Below, piece after piece: positions 16,969-27,010 of a stretch of DNA of 44,734 bases. How positions within the stretch are numbered: position 1 is the first letter of the stretch; each line of letters opens with the position of its first letter. The notes under the pieces are model-generated. The model made no database searches and was not told the origin of the DNA. It worked only from the letters and a program-made list of their open reading frames with translations. Source of the stretch: Ignavibacteriota bacterium (GTDB lineage Bacteria > Bacteroidota > Ignavibacteria > UBA10030 > UBA6906); assembly GCA_003152875.1 (NCBI GenBank), contig PMBF01000073.1:510-45243 (forward strand). Reading direction: 5' to 3'. A program made the translations under genes and the position numbers.

Positions 16969-19482
16969 ATGGCATGGTTCAGCAATCTCAAGATAGTGAC
17001 CAGGCTCTACCTCTTCACCGCGGTTGTTGCCTCCAATACCGCTATTGTGGGGTATCTCGCGCTTTCGAGGATGGACGAGGCGCATGCCCCGGATAGCCGG
17101 GTGCTGCTGGTTCTGGTCATCGGCGGGACGTGTCTCGCGCTTGCGCTCGGCAAATTTGTGGCAGAACAGATCGTGCGGCCGATCAAGGCGCTTGAAACCT
17201 CGGCCATCAGGGTTTCCGCGGGAGACCTGGATGTACCCCACCTGGCGGAGACCTCAGATGAAACCGGCAGGGTCTCCCGATCCCTCAACATGATGGTGGA
17301 AGGCCAGCGGGAGCTGATGGCTCAGGCCGGGAGGCTTGTCGCATCGGCCAGGCAGGGGAAGCTGGACGAGCCCGGAGAGCCGCGGAAACTCGGAGGAGTG
17401 TATGCATCGCTGATACAGGAGATGAACGAGATGTTGAAGTCCCTGGCCGGGCCTCTGCACGAAACTCGCCGGGTCCTTGACCATATGGCGCTCGACGAAA
17501 CGTCCGCGGCACTGACGGAGGCATATCCGGGCGATTGGGCGCCGATGCAGAGCTCCCTTGCCGGGGTGCGGAAGAATATGAGCGAAGTCGCTGAACTGGC
17601 GCTGCGGGTGAGCCGGGGAGACCTGCAAGGCTTGGACGCCCTGGAAAAGACCGGACGGAAGGGCGGGGGCATGTTTCCTTCTTTCATCCGGCTGACGGAC
17701 ACACTCGATCGGTTGATCGCCGATATCAGCAGTCTCTCCGAAGAGCATGCCAGGGGAAACATCGACGTGTTCATGGAAGCGGAGAAATTCGAAGGGGACT
17801 TCCGCCGCACGGCCGAGGGGATCAACACGATGCTACGCGGCCATATCCAGGCGAATGCAAAGGCCATGGCTTGTGTGGCGGAATTCGCCGAAGGAAATTA
17901 CGATGCCCCGCTGGAGCAGTTCGGCGGCAAACGCGCGTTCATCAATGATTCTCTGGAGCTGCTTCGAGCGAATGTCAGGGAGTTTGGGGCCGAGACGGAC
18001 AGGATGTTTCAGGCCCAGAAAGCCGGCGAGACCGGCGTCCTGATCGATGCAGGCCGGTTCAGAGGCGCATATGGCGAAATCGCCCGGATGGTCAACGAGT
18101 GCGTGGGACTGCACGTCCGGAACCTCTTCGCACTTCTGGAGGCCTTGAGCTCATATGCGGAAGGGGACCTCTCGGCGGCGGCCCAGCCGCTCCCGGGAAA
18201 GCTGGCGGTCGCCAATGACGTCATGGAGATGCTGAAGGATAACCTTCAGGCTCTTGTGACATCCATCGTGGGACTTGCCGCCTCTGCCGCCGTTGAAGGG
18301 AATCTCTCCAAGCGAGCCGAGGCATTGCGTTTCAGCGGCAGCTACCGGGAAGTGCTGGAAGGAGTGAACAGGACTCTTGACGCGGTCGTTGCCCCGATGC
18401 AGGACGGGGCGCGGGTGCTCGCCGAAATGGCCCGGGGAGACCTCACCGCCCGCGTACAGGCGCCCTATCAGGGTGACCACCGCCTGATGAAGGACTCCAT
18501 CAACCAGGTGGGGGAGGCCCTCGACAACGCCATGCGGGAAGTGTCTGAGGCGGTCATTGCAACCGCAAATGCGTCGAGCCAGATCTCCAGTTCCACCGAA
18601 CAGATGGCGGCCGGAGGAGAAGAACAAACCAACCAGACTCACGAAGTGGCCTCCGCGGTCGAAGAGATGGCCAAGACCATCATCGAGAACTCCACAAATG
18701 CTGCCACGGCGGCCGCAGTTGCAAACCAGGCCAGGGAGTCGGCAGAGGCGGGGGGAAAGGTGGTCGAGGGAACCGTTGCGGGCATGAAACGGATCGCCGC
18801 GGTCGTGGAGCGATCGGCCGAGACGGTTAGGGAGCTGGGGAAATCCTCCGACCAGATCGGAGAGATCGTGACGGTGATCGAGGATATCGCCGACCAGACC
18901 AACCTGCTGGCCTTGAACGCGGCCATCGAGGCCGCCCGTGCCGGGGAGCAGGGACGGGGATTTGCCGTGGTGGCCGACGAGGTGAGAAAGCTTGCCGAGC
19001 GGACGACCAAGGCGACCAAGGAGATCGCCGGGATGATCAGGAAGATCCAGGCCGACACGGCAGGGGCTGTCAGCTCGATGGAAGAGGGGACGAAGGAAGT
19101 GGAAACAGGCATCGGCCTGGCCGACAGGGCGGGGACATCTCTGACCGAAATCGTGCAGGTGAGCCAGAAAGTGACCGACATGGTGATGCAGATCGCCTCA
19201 GCCTCGGAGCAGCAGTCGAAGGCCTCGGAGGACATCAGCAAGAATGTCGAGGCCATTTCCTCTGTCACCACCCAGACGGCTTCGGGAACCCGGCAGATTG
19301 CAAGAGCTGCCACCGAGCTGAACGGACTCACGGGTAACCTCTCGGAACTGATCGGACGATTTCGTCTCACGACGTCCGGTCCGGACCAGACCGCGCCGGC
19401 GCCGGGCACCGGGGACAGCCGGGCTCAATCGCGGAAGGTTCGAAAAGAGAGGCGGAATATCCCTGCCGGAAAAGGGGTTTAG
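16969..19482 (+). CDS. Methyl-accepting chemotaxis protein with repeated HAMP-like region
   Basis: It has 837 residues. Two membrane helices (about 10-28 and 44-63) are separated by only about 15 residues, so there is almost no periplasmic sensor. A HAMP domain follows ([20 protein letters not shown], about 68-120), then about 400 residues with several further HAMP-like units (each with a GDL or GNL turn, e.g. [11 protein letters not shown]). The signalling tip [20 protein letters not shown] is at about 640. It likely transmits a cytoplasmic or membrane signal to CheA/CheW. AAAGGAG lies upstream of the ATG. No che or flagellar genes are in the window. Confidence 0.93.
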   Translation: MAWFSNLKIVTRLYLFTAVVASNTAIVGYLALSRMDEAHAPDSRVLLVLVIGGTCLALALGKFVAEQIVRPIKALETSAIRVSAGDLDVPHLAETSDETGRVSRSLNMMVEGQRELMAQAGRLVASARQGKLDEPGEPRKLGGVYASLIQEMNEMLKSLAGPLHETRRVLDHMALDETSAALTEAYPGDWAPMQSSLAGVRKNMSEVAELALRVSRGDLQGLDALEKTGRKGGGMFPSFIRLTDTLDRLIADISSLSEEHARGNIDVFMEAEKFEGDFRRTAEGINTMLRGHIQANAKAMACVAEFAEGNYDAPLEQFGGKRAFINDSLELLRANVREFGAETDRMFQAQKAGETGVLIDAGRFRGAYGEIARMVNECVGLHVRNLFALLEALSSYAEGDLSAAAQPLPGKLAVANDVMEMLKDNLQALVTSIVGLAASAAVEGNLSKRAEALRFSGSYREVLEGVNRTLDAVVAPMQDGARVLAEMARGDLTARVQAPYQGDHRLMKDSINQVGEALDNAMREVSEAVIATANASSQISSSTEQMAAGGEEQTNQTHEVASAVEEMAKTIIENSTNAATAAAVANQARESAEAGGKVVEGTVAGMKRIAAVVERSAETVRELGKSSDQIGEIVTVIEDIADQTNLLALNAAIEAARAGEQGRGFAVVADEVRKLAERTTKATKEIAGMIRKIQADTAGAVSSMEEGTKEVETGIGLADRAGTSLTEIVQVSQKVTDMVMQIASASEQQSKASEDISKNVEAISSVTTQTASGTRQIARAATELNGLTGNLSELIGRFRLTTSGPDQTAPAPGTGDSRAQSRKVRKERRNIPAGKGV

Positions 19483-19599
19483 CTCAAGCAGGCATGAGAG
19501 GGGCGGCTGCGGAGAGTCGCGGGATGGGGAAGGGAACGCTCAGGGGATCGGAGGTGTTTGCCCTAGAGCTGCGTCTCCGCAAGAACGGAAAGGAAAACG

Positions 19600-19977
19600 A
19601 TGCCGAACGAACCACAGGGAGCGACACTGACGGAACGGCTGACGGTCGGTAACGCCATGTCGAAAATCTCCCCGTCCCAGGGAAGCGAGATCGTCACCCT
19701 GTTCCTCCGCGGATCGCTGCAGATCGAGATGTACAAGCCCGAATTGGTCGACCGGCAGCAACCCCACAGCCGGGATGAAATTTATGTCATCATCGCCGGT
19801 TCGGGGTACTTTGTCAAGGGCGCTGAACGGAATCCCTTCGAGGCCGGCGAAGTGATTTTCGTGCCCGCTGGCGTGGTCCACCGCTTCGAAGAATTCACGC
19901 CCGACTTTTCCACCTGGGTCTTCTTCTTCGGCCCCCGGGGTGGTGAGCGTCTCACCTCAGAAGGAGAACCTTTCTGA
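19600..19977 (+). CDS. Cupin-domain protein
   Basis: It has 125 residues, a single small beta-barrel. Cupin motif 1 is present (PHSRDEIYVIIAGSGYF) and motif 2 (FEAGEVIFVPAGVVHRFEEF) contributes the second His. Metal ligands are therefore largely conserved. The substrate is unknown. AAAGGAAAAC precedes the ATG. Its 3' end overlaps the convergent T9SS protein gene by 26 nt. Confidence 0.85.
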   Translation: MPNEPQGATLTERLTVGNAMSKISPSQGSEIVTLFLRGSLQIEMYKPELVDRQQPHSRDEIYVIIAGSGYFVKGAERNPFEAGEVIFVPAGVVHRFEEFTPDFSTWVFFFGPRGGERLTSEGEPF

Positions 19978-21187
19978 CGGCGGTGAATGTTCCTGCCTCA
20001 CCCGAGAGGGTCTGGTTCAGACCGGGCTCCGGAATGCCGCCTATGGGAGCCGCTGACAATCGATAGAAGTAGACGCCGCTGGAAAGGCCCCCGGAGCCAA
20101 CGCCGCCGGCGGCAGACGAGCTTGAGGGAACCCCGCTTGCGTGAACGCCGCTTTGGGGTCCGAAGGCCCCTGCATTGAACGGCACCGTGTAGATACCTGC
20201 CGAATACTCCCCATCTGCCAGCACCGCCACCTCCTTCCCCTGCACATCGTAGACAACGAGCCTGACGGCGCTGGTGACCGGCAGCGAAAACCGGATTTGC
20301 GTCGACGGGTTGAAGGGATTCGGATAGTTCTGCGAAAGGGCGTAAGCCGACGGCCTCCCACTGCCAAGAATTTCCACGCCGGTGAGCGATGTCGTGAAGC
20401 TCCAGGCCGGACCGGACCACGGGCTTGTCCCCCCCGAATCCGTTGCGCTGACATGCCAGTAGTACTGCGTGGAGTTAAGGAGCGTCCCGGGTGGGACCTT
20501 GAACGAGGTGTCCGTGGAAACGATCTGGTGCAGGATAGTCGTCGCAAAGTCCTGGCGGGTTGAGATCTCGAGCGTCCAGGATGCCCCGGACGGCCCTCTC
20601 CAGGAGAGCGTGGGAGATGTCGGTATCCCCGGGCTGTTGCTTGGGGGAGACAGGAGCACCGGCGCGGGCGGTGGACCGACGCGCACGGACAGGTTGGGGG
20701 CCCAGTTCCAGGAACCCGAGTGCAAGGCCCCTTTGCCGTTAGCGTACATGGTCACGATGCCGGTGTCCGGCGGCGCGGAGAACGTGAAGGCGATGCTGTA
20801 CGGCGTGTTGATAGCCCCGGCATGGGTCAGTTCCGAGTCGAGAAGCTGAATGGAGGGAGATGTGGAGCTGAGTGTTCCACTGCTGACGGCGATGTCAAGA
20901 CCGCCCCCGGCACCCGTCGTTCCCGCAAGCGAAAGTGTGTACGATCCGGTCCCGCCAGCCGGCAGAACTGCAGGCCCGCTGAGCGTGACCGTGACGGCGC
21001 TGGACGCGGTGGTGCCATGACAGCTTCCGCCGCCGGTCACCTTGGCTCCGCATCCGGCTGTCGGGCTGTTCTTCATGGTTTGTCCGGTCCTCCCGGCCGA
21101 GCTCGCATAGGCGGCGTAGATTGCGAGGAGGACTGCGGCGGCTGACGCAAGTGCGTATCCCGCCCGCCTTGGTATCACGTTCTCCAT
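19952..21187 (-). CDS. Secreted surface protein with T9SS C-terminal sorting domain
   Basis: It has 411 residues. The N-terminal signal/membrane helix (YALASAAAVLLAIYAAYASS) is followed by a choice-of-anchor V/Reeler-like domain containing GCGAKVTGGGSCHG (about 40-170). A fibronectin type III-like domain comes next (about 175-270), then a type IX sorting domain (NYPNPFNPSTQIRFSLP, VVYDVQGKEVAVLADGEY). That domain carries an inserted Gly/Ser-rich loop and ends KVLLLR. ATG 21187 is chosen because GAAGGAG lies 7 nt before it; the TTG six nt further upstream is too close. It is probably exported and attached to the outer surface. Function is unknown. Confidence 0.85.
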   Translation of the reverse strand: MENVIPRRAGYALASAAAVLLAIYAAYASSAGRTGQTMKNSPTAGCGAKVTGGGSCHGTTASSAVTVTLSGPAVLPAGGTGSYTLSLAGTTGAGGGLDIAVSSGTLSSTSPSIQLLDSELTHAGAINTPYSIAFTFSAPPDTGIVTMYANGKGALHSGSWNWAPNLSVRVGPPPAPVLLSPPSNSPGIPTSPTLSWRGPSGASWTLEISTRQDFATTILHQIVSTDTSFKVPPGTLLNSTQYYWHVSATDSGGTSPWSGPAWSFTTSLTGVEILGSGRPSAYALSQNYPNPFNPSTQIRFSLPVTSAVRLVVYDVQGKEVAVLADGEYSAGIYTVPFNAGAFGPQSGVHASGVPSSSSAAGGVGSGGLSSGVYFYRLSAAPIGGIPEPGLNQTLSGEAGTFTAVRKVLLLR

Positions 21188-21234
21188 TGTCAAGCTCCTT
21201 CATAAGTGCGAGACGAGCCGCGTGGCACCCACCA

Positions 21235-22566
21235 TTACAGGTTGACGCTCACCCCGAAAGTGGGGGCGACCGGCGCCCGCAGGCCTCCGTCATTCAGCGG
21301 GACAAGGATATTCGCCAGAATGAGGACCTGCGCCGAGGGGGAATACCGGATCCCCGCTGATACATTGTAAAGGTTGTCGTTGCTCCTATCCGGGATGTTG
21401 CTCAGGCTCACGACACGGATCGATTTGTTGGTGGCAGAGGCAAAGTCGGTGATCGTCGTGGTGCCCGGGAAGAGCTGGATCGCCTTGCTCTTTTCGACGT
21501 CGATCGTGCCCAGGAAGTCGAACGCAAACGTCACCCCCTGGGCGAGCTTCTGATCGAACCCCCCCTTCAGGAGGACCCGGTCGCTCTGGAAGTCGGCGGA
21601 CCTCAGCTCGTAACCCAGATTCAGGTGCGGAACGAATTCTCCCATTCTCTTGGACAGGAGTCCCGAGATGGCAATGTCGGCCTTCCCGCTCCCCATGAAG
21701 TCTTCCTTCTTGCCGGTGGGAATCCTCGCATCGACAAGCGCGCCCAGATCGATCCCGGACCCTTTGTGGATGCAGTACTTCAACCGGAGTGCGATATCGC
21801 CGATTCCAGTGGCGCTCTGGTCGTACGGGACTGAAGTTGTCAGGATGGGATTGGTGCTGGTCCCGCCGAAGATGTGCGCAGCGACGCCCTGGTTGGCATA
21901 GGTGAAGCTGTTGATCACGGCGGTGGCGGTGCCGCTGATGTTTACATTGATCAACGGTACCGCGATGCCGATGTCCAGGTCGCTGGTGATCCCAAAGGTG
22001 GCATAGAACGCGAAGATGGTGGCCCTGATGCGGGTGCCCATCGTGACATCGATGAGATCTCCCTCCGTCGCGGTGGAATCGAGCCCCCCGAGAATGTTGT
22101 CGCCGTTCAGGTCCTTGTGGGTGAACGTGAAGCGCATCTGGTCCGTTGCCAATCCCCTGAACGACGTCAGGTTCAGGTAGGTGGCATTGAATCCCACGTT
22201 GAACCTCCCTTTGCCTGTCGTGGTTGCCCTGTCGGAGAATATCGGTCCGAGCCCCTCCGTGACGCTGACGAGCTCACCCCCGGAGAAATCGAACGTGACG
22301 CCGGGAGTCGTGGAGCTGAGCGGGAACGAGGAGATGTTGCTGACAATCAGGCTGTTCAGAGCGGGTGTCAGCAGGCTCTCCGCTTCCGCGGCTGCATCGA
22401 TATAGTGGCCCTTGTGCGGGCCCGGGCTGAGAATGAGCCGGTCCTTGAGAATGGTCTCGAAGATCTGCGTAAATTGCTGGCTGAGCTGGGCGTCCGCGCT
22501 GCTCGTCAGACAGAACGAGCAGAGCAAAGCCGCCGCCGCGGGGAACGTCGACCAGTGTGTTCTCAT
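21235..22566 (-). CDS. Putative outer-membrane beta-barrel / transporter-like protein
   Basis: It has 443 residues. The start at 22566 gives a clear signal peptide (MRTHWSTFPAAAALLCSFCL, then SSADAQ) with GGAAGGGA upstream. The mature part is rich in alternating hydrophobic beta strands (GRFNVGFNATYLNL, DIALRLKYCIHKGSGIDLGA, FVPHLNLGYELRS) and ends in a strand with aromatic/Leu terminus (GVSVNL), as expected of a barrel. It resembles the transporter-like family around Phenol_MetA_deg, but this is tentative. It lies 47 nt before the T9SS protein and may share its transcript. Confidence 0.65.
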   Translation of the reverse strand: MRTHWSTFPAAAALLCSFCLTSSADAQLSQQFTQIFETILKDRLILSPGPHKGHYIDAAAEAESLLTPALNSLIVSNISSFPLSSTTPGVTFDFSGGELVSVTEGLGPIFSDRATTTGKGRFNVGFNATYLNLTSFRGLATDQMRFTFTHKDLNGDNILGGLDSTATEGDLIDVTMGTRIRATIFAFYATFGITSDLDIGIAVPLINVNISGTATAVINSFTYANQGVAAHIFGGTSTNPILTTSVPYDQSATGIGDIALRLKYCIHKGSGIDLGALVDARIPTGKKEDFMGSGKADIAISGLLSKRMGEFVPHLNLGYELRSADFQSDRVLLKGGFDQKLAQGVTFAFDFLGTIDVEKSKAIQLFPGTTTITDFASATNKSIRVVSLSNIPDRSNDNLYNVSAGIRYSPSAQVLILANILVPLNDGGLRAPVAPTFGVSVNL

Positions 22567-22624
22567 ACCGGATCCCTTCCTGGAAGTGTGAAAAACTGTG
22601 ACCTGAACCACTGGTGCGATCAGG

Positions 22625-24913
22625 CTATTTCCTGAACTGATGCGATGTGGTCTCCCACGTCCCGTTCTCGTAATGGAGTCCGAGTGTCACGAGGCCGTCG
22701 ATCTTTTTTCGACCTCCGTCGTTTTTGTCGCGATACGAGATGCTCGCGTCGAACGTGACCTGGGCGTTGTCTGTGTCCCTCTGTACGCGCTCGCCTGCAG
22801 TCGTGACTTCAACGTTGTCAGCCACATCGAAGAATGTCGACCACGCGCTCTGCTCTTTGGTTGAGAACTGCAGGAGGCGCGTCAGGCCCGCAAGGTCCCC
22901 TTGTTCATACCCGGCCTTGAATTGTGTCAGGATGGCTCGAATATCGGGAGGGGCAGCCTCCTTCCTCGGCGTTTCCTTTTTCGGCGGTTCGCGGTTCTCA
23001 GGGACCGGCCGTTCGGGTTGAGCGGTCTGAGGGTCGGGGGCCGGAGGCCTTTTCGCCGCGCTTTCTGCGGTGGGTGAGCCGGGGGCCTTTCCGGACCGCT
23101 TTGCAGCGAGGTTATCTGCCGAACGGGTGTAGCTGTCCTTCGCCTGAAGGAATGTGCTGAGGGCGTCTTCAAAAGCCCTGTCCTGAAGCTGACGTTCCCC
23201 CAGTGTCTGCCGTTCCAGGCCTCGTTGGTAGTCCGGGTCGGCGCGCTTCTCTGCCTCGCTCCCGATAACCCTCCCCCTTGCCTTCCGGAGTTCGCCCAGC
23301 AGGGTTTCGGCGCCCTTCCTGAGATCTTTCAGCGTCTGGTCGTACGGAACGAAATCGTTCACATCGAGGCTCAGCGACATGTCCGGACCCAGGGGCTCGG
23401 GCTTCGCCTTCCCCGCGTATGACTTGAGCCGGTCCACGCCTATACGAACGGTGGGAACGCTCCCCTCGGAAGCCCCGGGGTAGTTCGCGATAAGGGCGCG
23501 ACCCCGGAGGTCTGTCTGAGCCGAGTAAACCTTGCCTGACCCTCCCCGGAGGCTGATCGTCGCGCCGGGCACGGGGTTGCCCTCCCCGTCGTGAAGGGAG
23601 ACCGTCACCTGCGCGGCCTCCGTCTCAGCCGCGGGCTCCGACCTGAGTCTGGAGAGAACCACAACAACGCTGTCGGCGGGGATTCTGAAGGCCTGACCGC
23701 CATGAGCGTAGCTGTCCGCTTCGACCGCTACTTCCAGTCGTGCATCGCGCGCTCCCCGGTATCTCAGGCTCGACTCCCCCATGTAATTGGCTGTGGTTGC
23801 GAGTCTCCCGGCAGCGCTCCTCTCCGTGCGGGCATCCGTGATCACAACTCCGCCCGAAGAATCTCCGGTCCCACCCACGATGATGCTTGCTCCGGGGATG
23901 GGAGAGCCAGACTGCTCGCGCACAACCACCGTGAAGCTCCCCGACACGGTTTTGGGACCGGGCGTAAGGACGCCCGAAACGTATAGAATGACCCCCCCGA
24001 TGGCGAGCACCAGAACCCCCAGCGCAAAGGCAGTCGCCGTGCGTGACGGCCTGCGCCGCGCATTGCGTGCCTTCGCGGCCGGCGTGGTGGCGCACTGCTC
24101 GAGAGCTTCAAGCATTGCTGCCGCGCTCCGAAAACGCCTGGCCGGGTCATTGTGTATGGCCTTCATGACCAACTGCACGAAATCGTCGGGAAGATCGGGA
24201 CGCAGGGTGTCAGGAGGCGGAATGTGCCCCTCCACGATGGCCTGGCGGATACGGAAGTCTGAGCTCGTATCGGAGAAGGGGACCCTCCCCGTCAGCGCCT
24301 CATACATCGTCATGCCGAGGGAATAAATGTCCCCCCGGAAATCAACATTCGCCAGCCCGTCAAGTTGCTCGGGCGGGGAGTAGTAGAGCGTTCCTCCGAC
24401 CAGCATCGTGCTCGCTCTCGAAGAGGGGTCAAGACGCTTCGCCAGTCCGAAGTCGGTGATCTTGACGACATCCTCATCCGTGAGCATGATATTGCTTGGC
24501 TTGATGTCCCGGTGGATGATCCCTTCCTTGTGTGCGTGGACCAGGGCGTTCAGGCACTGGAGAAAGATGCTCTTGACGCGCGGCAAAGGCAGCGGTCCCG
24601 TGTTCTTGATGATCTCGGAGAGGCCCCTCCCTTTCACGAGCTCCATCACGATGCAGAACCCGATCTGGCTCTCGCGCAGCGCATAAATAGCGACGATATT
24701 CGGGTGCTGCAGCCTCGCGAGCGCCCGCGCTTCCTCCTGGAATCTCTTCAGCAAGGCCCCCTCGGGATCGAGCGGGACGTCCATCATCTTGACAGCAACA
24801 TCCTTCTCAAGCATCAAATCCCGCGCCCGGTACACTATCCCCATGCCCCCTTTTCCCAGCACCTCCAGGATCTGGTAAGAATCAATGGTCCTTCCGATAT
24901 ACTTGGATTCCAT
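22625..24913 (-). CDS. Membrane Ser/Thr protein kinase, likely T6SS regulator (PpkA-like)
   Basis: It has 762 residues. The N-terminal eukaryotic-type kinase (about 12-275) has a G-loop GKGGMG, ATP-binding Lys42, HRDIKPSN (134-141) and DFG (154-156), so it should be active. A single membrane helix is at about 294-316. The extracytoplasmic part has two Ig-like carboxypeptidase-regulatory-type domains (about 322-430, 440-530), a helical segment (about 535-625), a Pro/Lys-rich linker and a C-terminal NTF2/SnoaL-like domain (about 660-762). It diverges from the FHA gene that starts the T6SS cluster. PpkA-Fha control is known in Pseudomonas, but that PpkA has a von Willebrand A domain instead. The T6SS role is inferred from context. 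Confidence 0.88.
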   Translation of the reverse strand: MESKYIGRTIDSYQILEVLGKGGMGIVYRARDLMLEKDVAVKMMDVPLDPEGALLKRFQEEARALARLQHPNIVAIYALRESQIGFCIVMELVKGRGLSEIIKNTGPLPLPRVKSIFLQCLNALVHAHKEGIIHRDIKPSNIMLTDEDVVKITDFGLAKRLDPSSRASTMLVGGTLYYSPPEQLDGLANVDFRGDIYSLGMTMYEALTGRVPFSDTSSDFRIRQAIVEGHIPPPDTLRPDLPDDFVQLVMKAIHNDPARRFRSAAAMLEALEQCATTPAAKARNARRRPSRTATAFALGVLVLAIGGVILYVSGVLTPGPKTVSGSFTVVVREQSGSPIPGASIIVGGTGDSSGGVVITDARTERSAAGRLATTANYMGESSLRYRGARDARLEVAVEADSYAHGGQAFRIPADSVVVVLSRLRSEPAAETEAAQVTVSLHDGEGNPVPGATISLRGGSGKVYSAQTDLRGRALIANYPGASEGSVPTVRIGVDRLKSYAGKAKPEPLGPDMSLSLDVNDFVPYDQTLKDLRKGAETLLGELRKARGRVIGSEAEKRADPDYQRGLERQTLGERQLQDRAFEDALSTFLQAKDSYTRSADNLAAKRSGKAPGSPTAESAAKRPPAPDPQTAQPERPVPENREPPKKETPRKEAAPPDIRAILTQFKAGYEQGDLAGLTRLLQFSTKEQSAWSTFFDVADNVEVTTAGERVQRDTDNAQVTFDASISYRDKNDGGRKKIDGLVTLGLHYENGTWETTSHQFRK

Positions 24914-25348
24914 GGTTCTCTGCTGCTAGCCGGCAGGGTTGGCGTTAGACTCAGGCATGTCGTCGGTAGACTATGGGGAAAACGCCGGATTCACGTCGTC
25001 CGTTCCCTCTGCCCTTACCTCGGAAGGTCATTCCGAAAATCCAGTGAGGGAGATGCGGGTCCGTCCGACGCCTCGAGCCTGCCGCTCAATCTCTTGTGCT
25101 GTCGTGGTGAAACTTATCTGGCATAGGGGGTGTTCGAAAGCACGGAAAGCACTTCGACTACTGCCGGGGCGGACTGATTCACCGCCCTTCTCCACAAATT
25201 CATCGTGTGAGGCATTCCTCATGACTATGAGGTGGTCGCCATTCTCGATGTCGCGGCCGTGGAGCCAGGACCTCGGCAGACCTTAAGCTTCCATTCTTTT
25301 CTTTACTAACGCGCCCTTGCGGATTGTCCGCAGGATTGTCAGTATCCC
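24914..25348. promoter_or_regulatory. Divergent intergenic region between the kinase and the T6SS cluster
   Basis: These 435 bases separate the minus-strand kinase from the plus-strand FHA gene. They contain no convincing ORF, tRNA or repeat. Promoters for both directions should lie here, but no clear -35/-10 pair could be picked out. The stretch 25285-25310 is noticeably A+T-rich. Confidence 0.4.
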
Positions 25349-26959
25349 ATGCCAGTCAGGATCAAGCTGTCGAAAGCAGGTGTCCGGGTAGAGACCAGGG
25401 AGCTTGTCTTCAACGAAGATCTCATCTCGATCGGACGCGAGGCTTCCAACACACTCCCGCTCGTGGATCCGTCAGTCTCCAAGGCTCACGCCCGGATGAC
25501 ACGGCGCGGGTCGGTCTGTCACATTGTAGACCTCCTGAGCACAAATTCCACCTATTTGAACGGCCTGAAGCTGGCTGGGGGACAAGAGTATCCGCTCCAC
25601 AAGGGCGACAAGGTGAGAATCGCGGTCTTTGAGCTGGAGCTCATGGAGATATCTTCCGATCTCCCCTTGAGGTTGGCACATGAGTCTAGCCCGGCGACCG
25701 GGCTGACAACCGAAGGTCTGGCGGAGGACGCGGCAGGAATGCCGCAGGTGCTCACACCAGAAGCAAGAGCGGTGGCCGGGCGTACTCCCAGTCAGGACAC
25801 CCCCGCAGGAGCGGACAGGCAGGGGCAAGTGCCTTCCCCGGCAGAAGTCTCTGAGTTCGCTCTCGAGGCGAAGGACGCTCGCGGCAATCCGATTCAGGGT
25901 GTCGAGGCAGGGAGCTCCCTGGGAGAGAGTCCTGATCCGTCGGGTGGAGCGGAGTCCGTCGCAGAGGTGATGCCTGCGGGGGAACGGTCCTTCCGTGTCG
26001 ACAATGCCGGCTTCAGCCTGGCTCAGTGGTCTGAGCTGAAACAGGAGATTGCTCGACGGCTTGAGGCTTTTGATGTCCGAGAGATTGCCTCGCGCCAGGA
26101 GCGGCTGCTGGCACGGTGCGAGGAGCTGACTGAAGAGAACCGGATACTGAAAGAACAGATCGCAGGTCGCGAAGCCGAGCCTCGGGAGCAGGGCCCGGTC
26201 ATCAAACCGGCGGAGCTGAAGAGGCGGCCCGAGGGAGACCCTCTCGGAATGGGCGAAAGCTCCGGTGGAGGCCCGTCCGTCCGGACCGGAGAGGGTGGGG
26301 CATCAATGAACCCGGCTGATGCGCCCCGGATGGAGCGTCTGCTTAACGCGCTGCTTCAAATGGTACTCAAGCTGACCTCCGGACAGCATTCGTTTCTCTC
26401 GGAATTCCTTGCCAGAACACTATTTCAGGCTTCCGGTAGGATAGCTGGACGATTCCAGTCGGGCGAGGAAGCAATCAGCTACTTTGCCGATCCTTCCCTC
26501 GGCGAAGGGGAATTCGCCGCCCGGCTGGCCGATCTGGAAGGGACGAACCGGCAGATCATCCTCCACGTCATGGGCCTTCTGGAAGGCTACCGGAAGAGCG
26601 TGGATGACGGGGCGCGCAGGCTCCTGGCGCAGATAGACCCTGAATCTATAAGCCGGGAACTGGCGGTAACAAGCATGACCGTCGGGCCGCTTCACATCCC
26701 TTACTCGTCCCTTCCGGTCCTCCTTCACCTGAGGGTCTTCAAAGTGCTCCGGCTCCGGCACCAGGAATTGGTCCAGGAAGACCGCGGCCTCCTCGAAAAG
26801 CGGTTCTTCAGGCCGGGCTTCGTTCACGGGTACGAGGAGTGCGTCTCGGCTGCGGCCAGGGGGGCAGAAGGCATTTCCGGTATTCCGGTGCGCCGTGCTA
26901 CGGCGACCGGCAACGAGTCCCCCGCGCGCAATGACGGGGCTGGCTCGATCAAGCGATGA
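25349..26959 (+). CDS. tagH: T6SS-associated FHA-domain protein (TagH/Fha)
   Basis: It has 536 residues. The N-terminal forkhead-associated domain (about 1-100) has ISIGREASNT, SVSKAHARM and STNSTYLNG, the phosphothreonine-binding residues. A disordered Glu/Gly/Pro-rich linker (about 105-215) and a coiled coil (about 225-290) follow. The C-terminal domain (about 325-500) resembles the TagH/ImpI C terminus (FLSEFLARTLFQ, YEECVSAA). It probably scaffolds the apparatus when threonine-phosphorylated by the divergent kinase. First gene of the T6SS cluster. No strong ribosome binding site. Confidence 0.83.
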   Translation: MPVRIKLSKAGVRVETRELVFNEDLISIGREASNTLPLVDPSVSKAHARMTRRGSVCHIVDLLSTNSTYLNGLKLAGGQEYPLHKGDKVRIAVFELELMEISSDLPLRLAHESSPATGLTTEGLAEDAAGMPQVLTPEARAVAGRTPSQDTPAGADRQGQVPSPAEVSEFALEAKDARGNPIQGVEAGSSLGESPDPSGGAESVAEVMPAGERSFRVDNAGFSLAQWSELKQEIARRLEAFDVREIASRQERLLARCEELTEENRILKEQIAGREAEPREQGPVIKPAELKRRPEGDPLGMGESSGGGPSVRTGEGGASMNPADAPRMERLLNALLQMVLKLTSGQHSFLSEFLARTLFQASGRIAGRFQSGEEAISYFADPSLGEGEFAARLADLEGTNRQIILHVMGLLEGYRKSVDDGARRLLAQIDPESISRELAVTSMTVGPLHIPYSSLPVLLHLRVFKVLRLRHQELVQEDRGLLEKRFFRPGFVHGYEECVSAAARGAEGISGIPVRRATATGNESPARNDGAGSIKR

Positions 26960-27010
26960 GGAGGCTCCTCCCTCTCCGGAAGGCGGCCAGTCGAATCGGA
27001 CGGCAATGAT

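Noticed and set aside
20141-20849. Plus-strand ORFs opposite the T9SS protein
   Set aside because: The minus strand encodes a signal peptide, a fibronectin III-like domain and a recognisable sorting domain in one frame.
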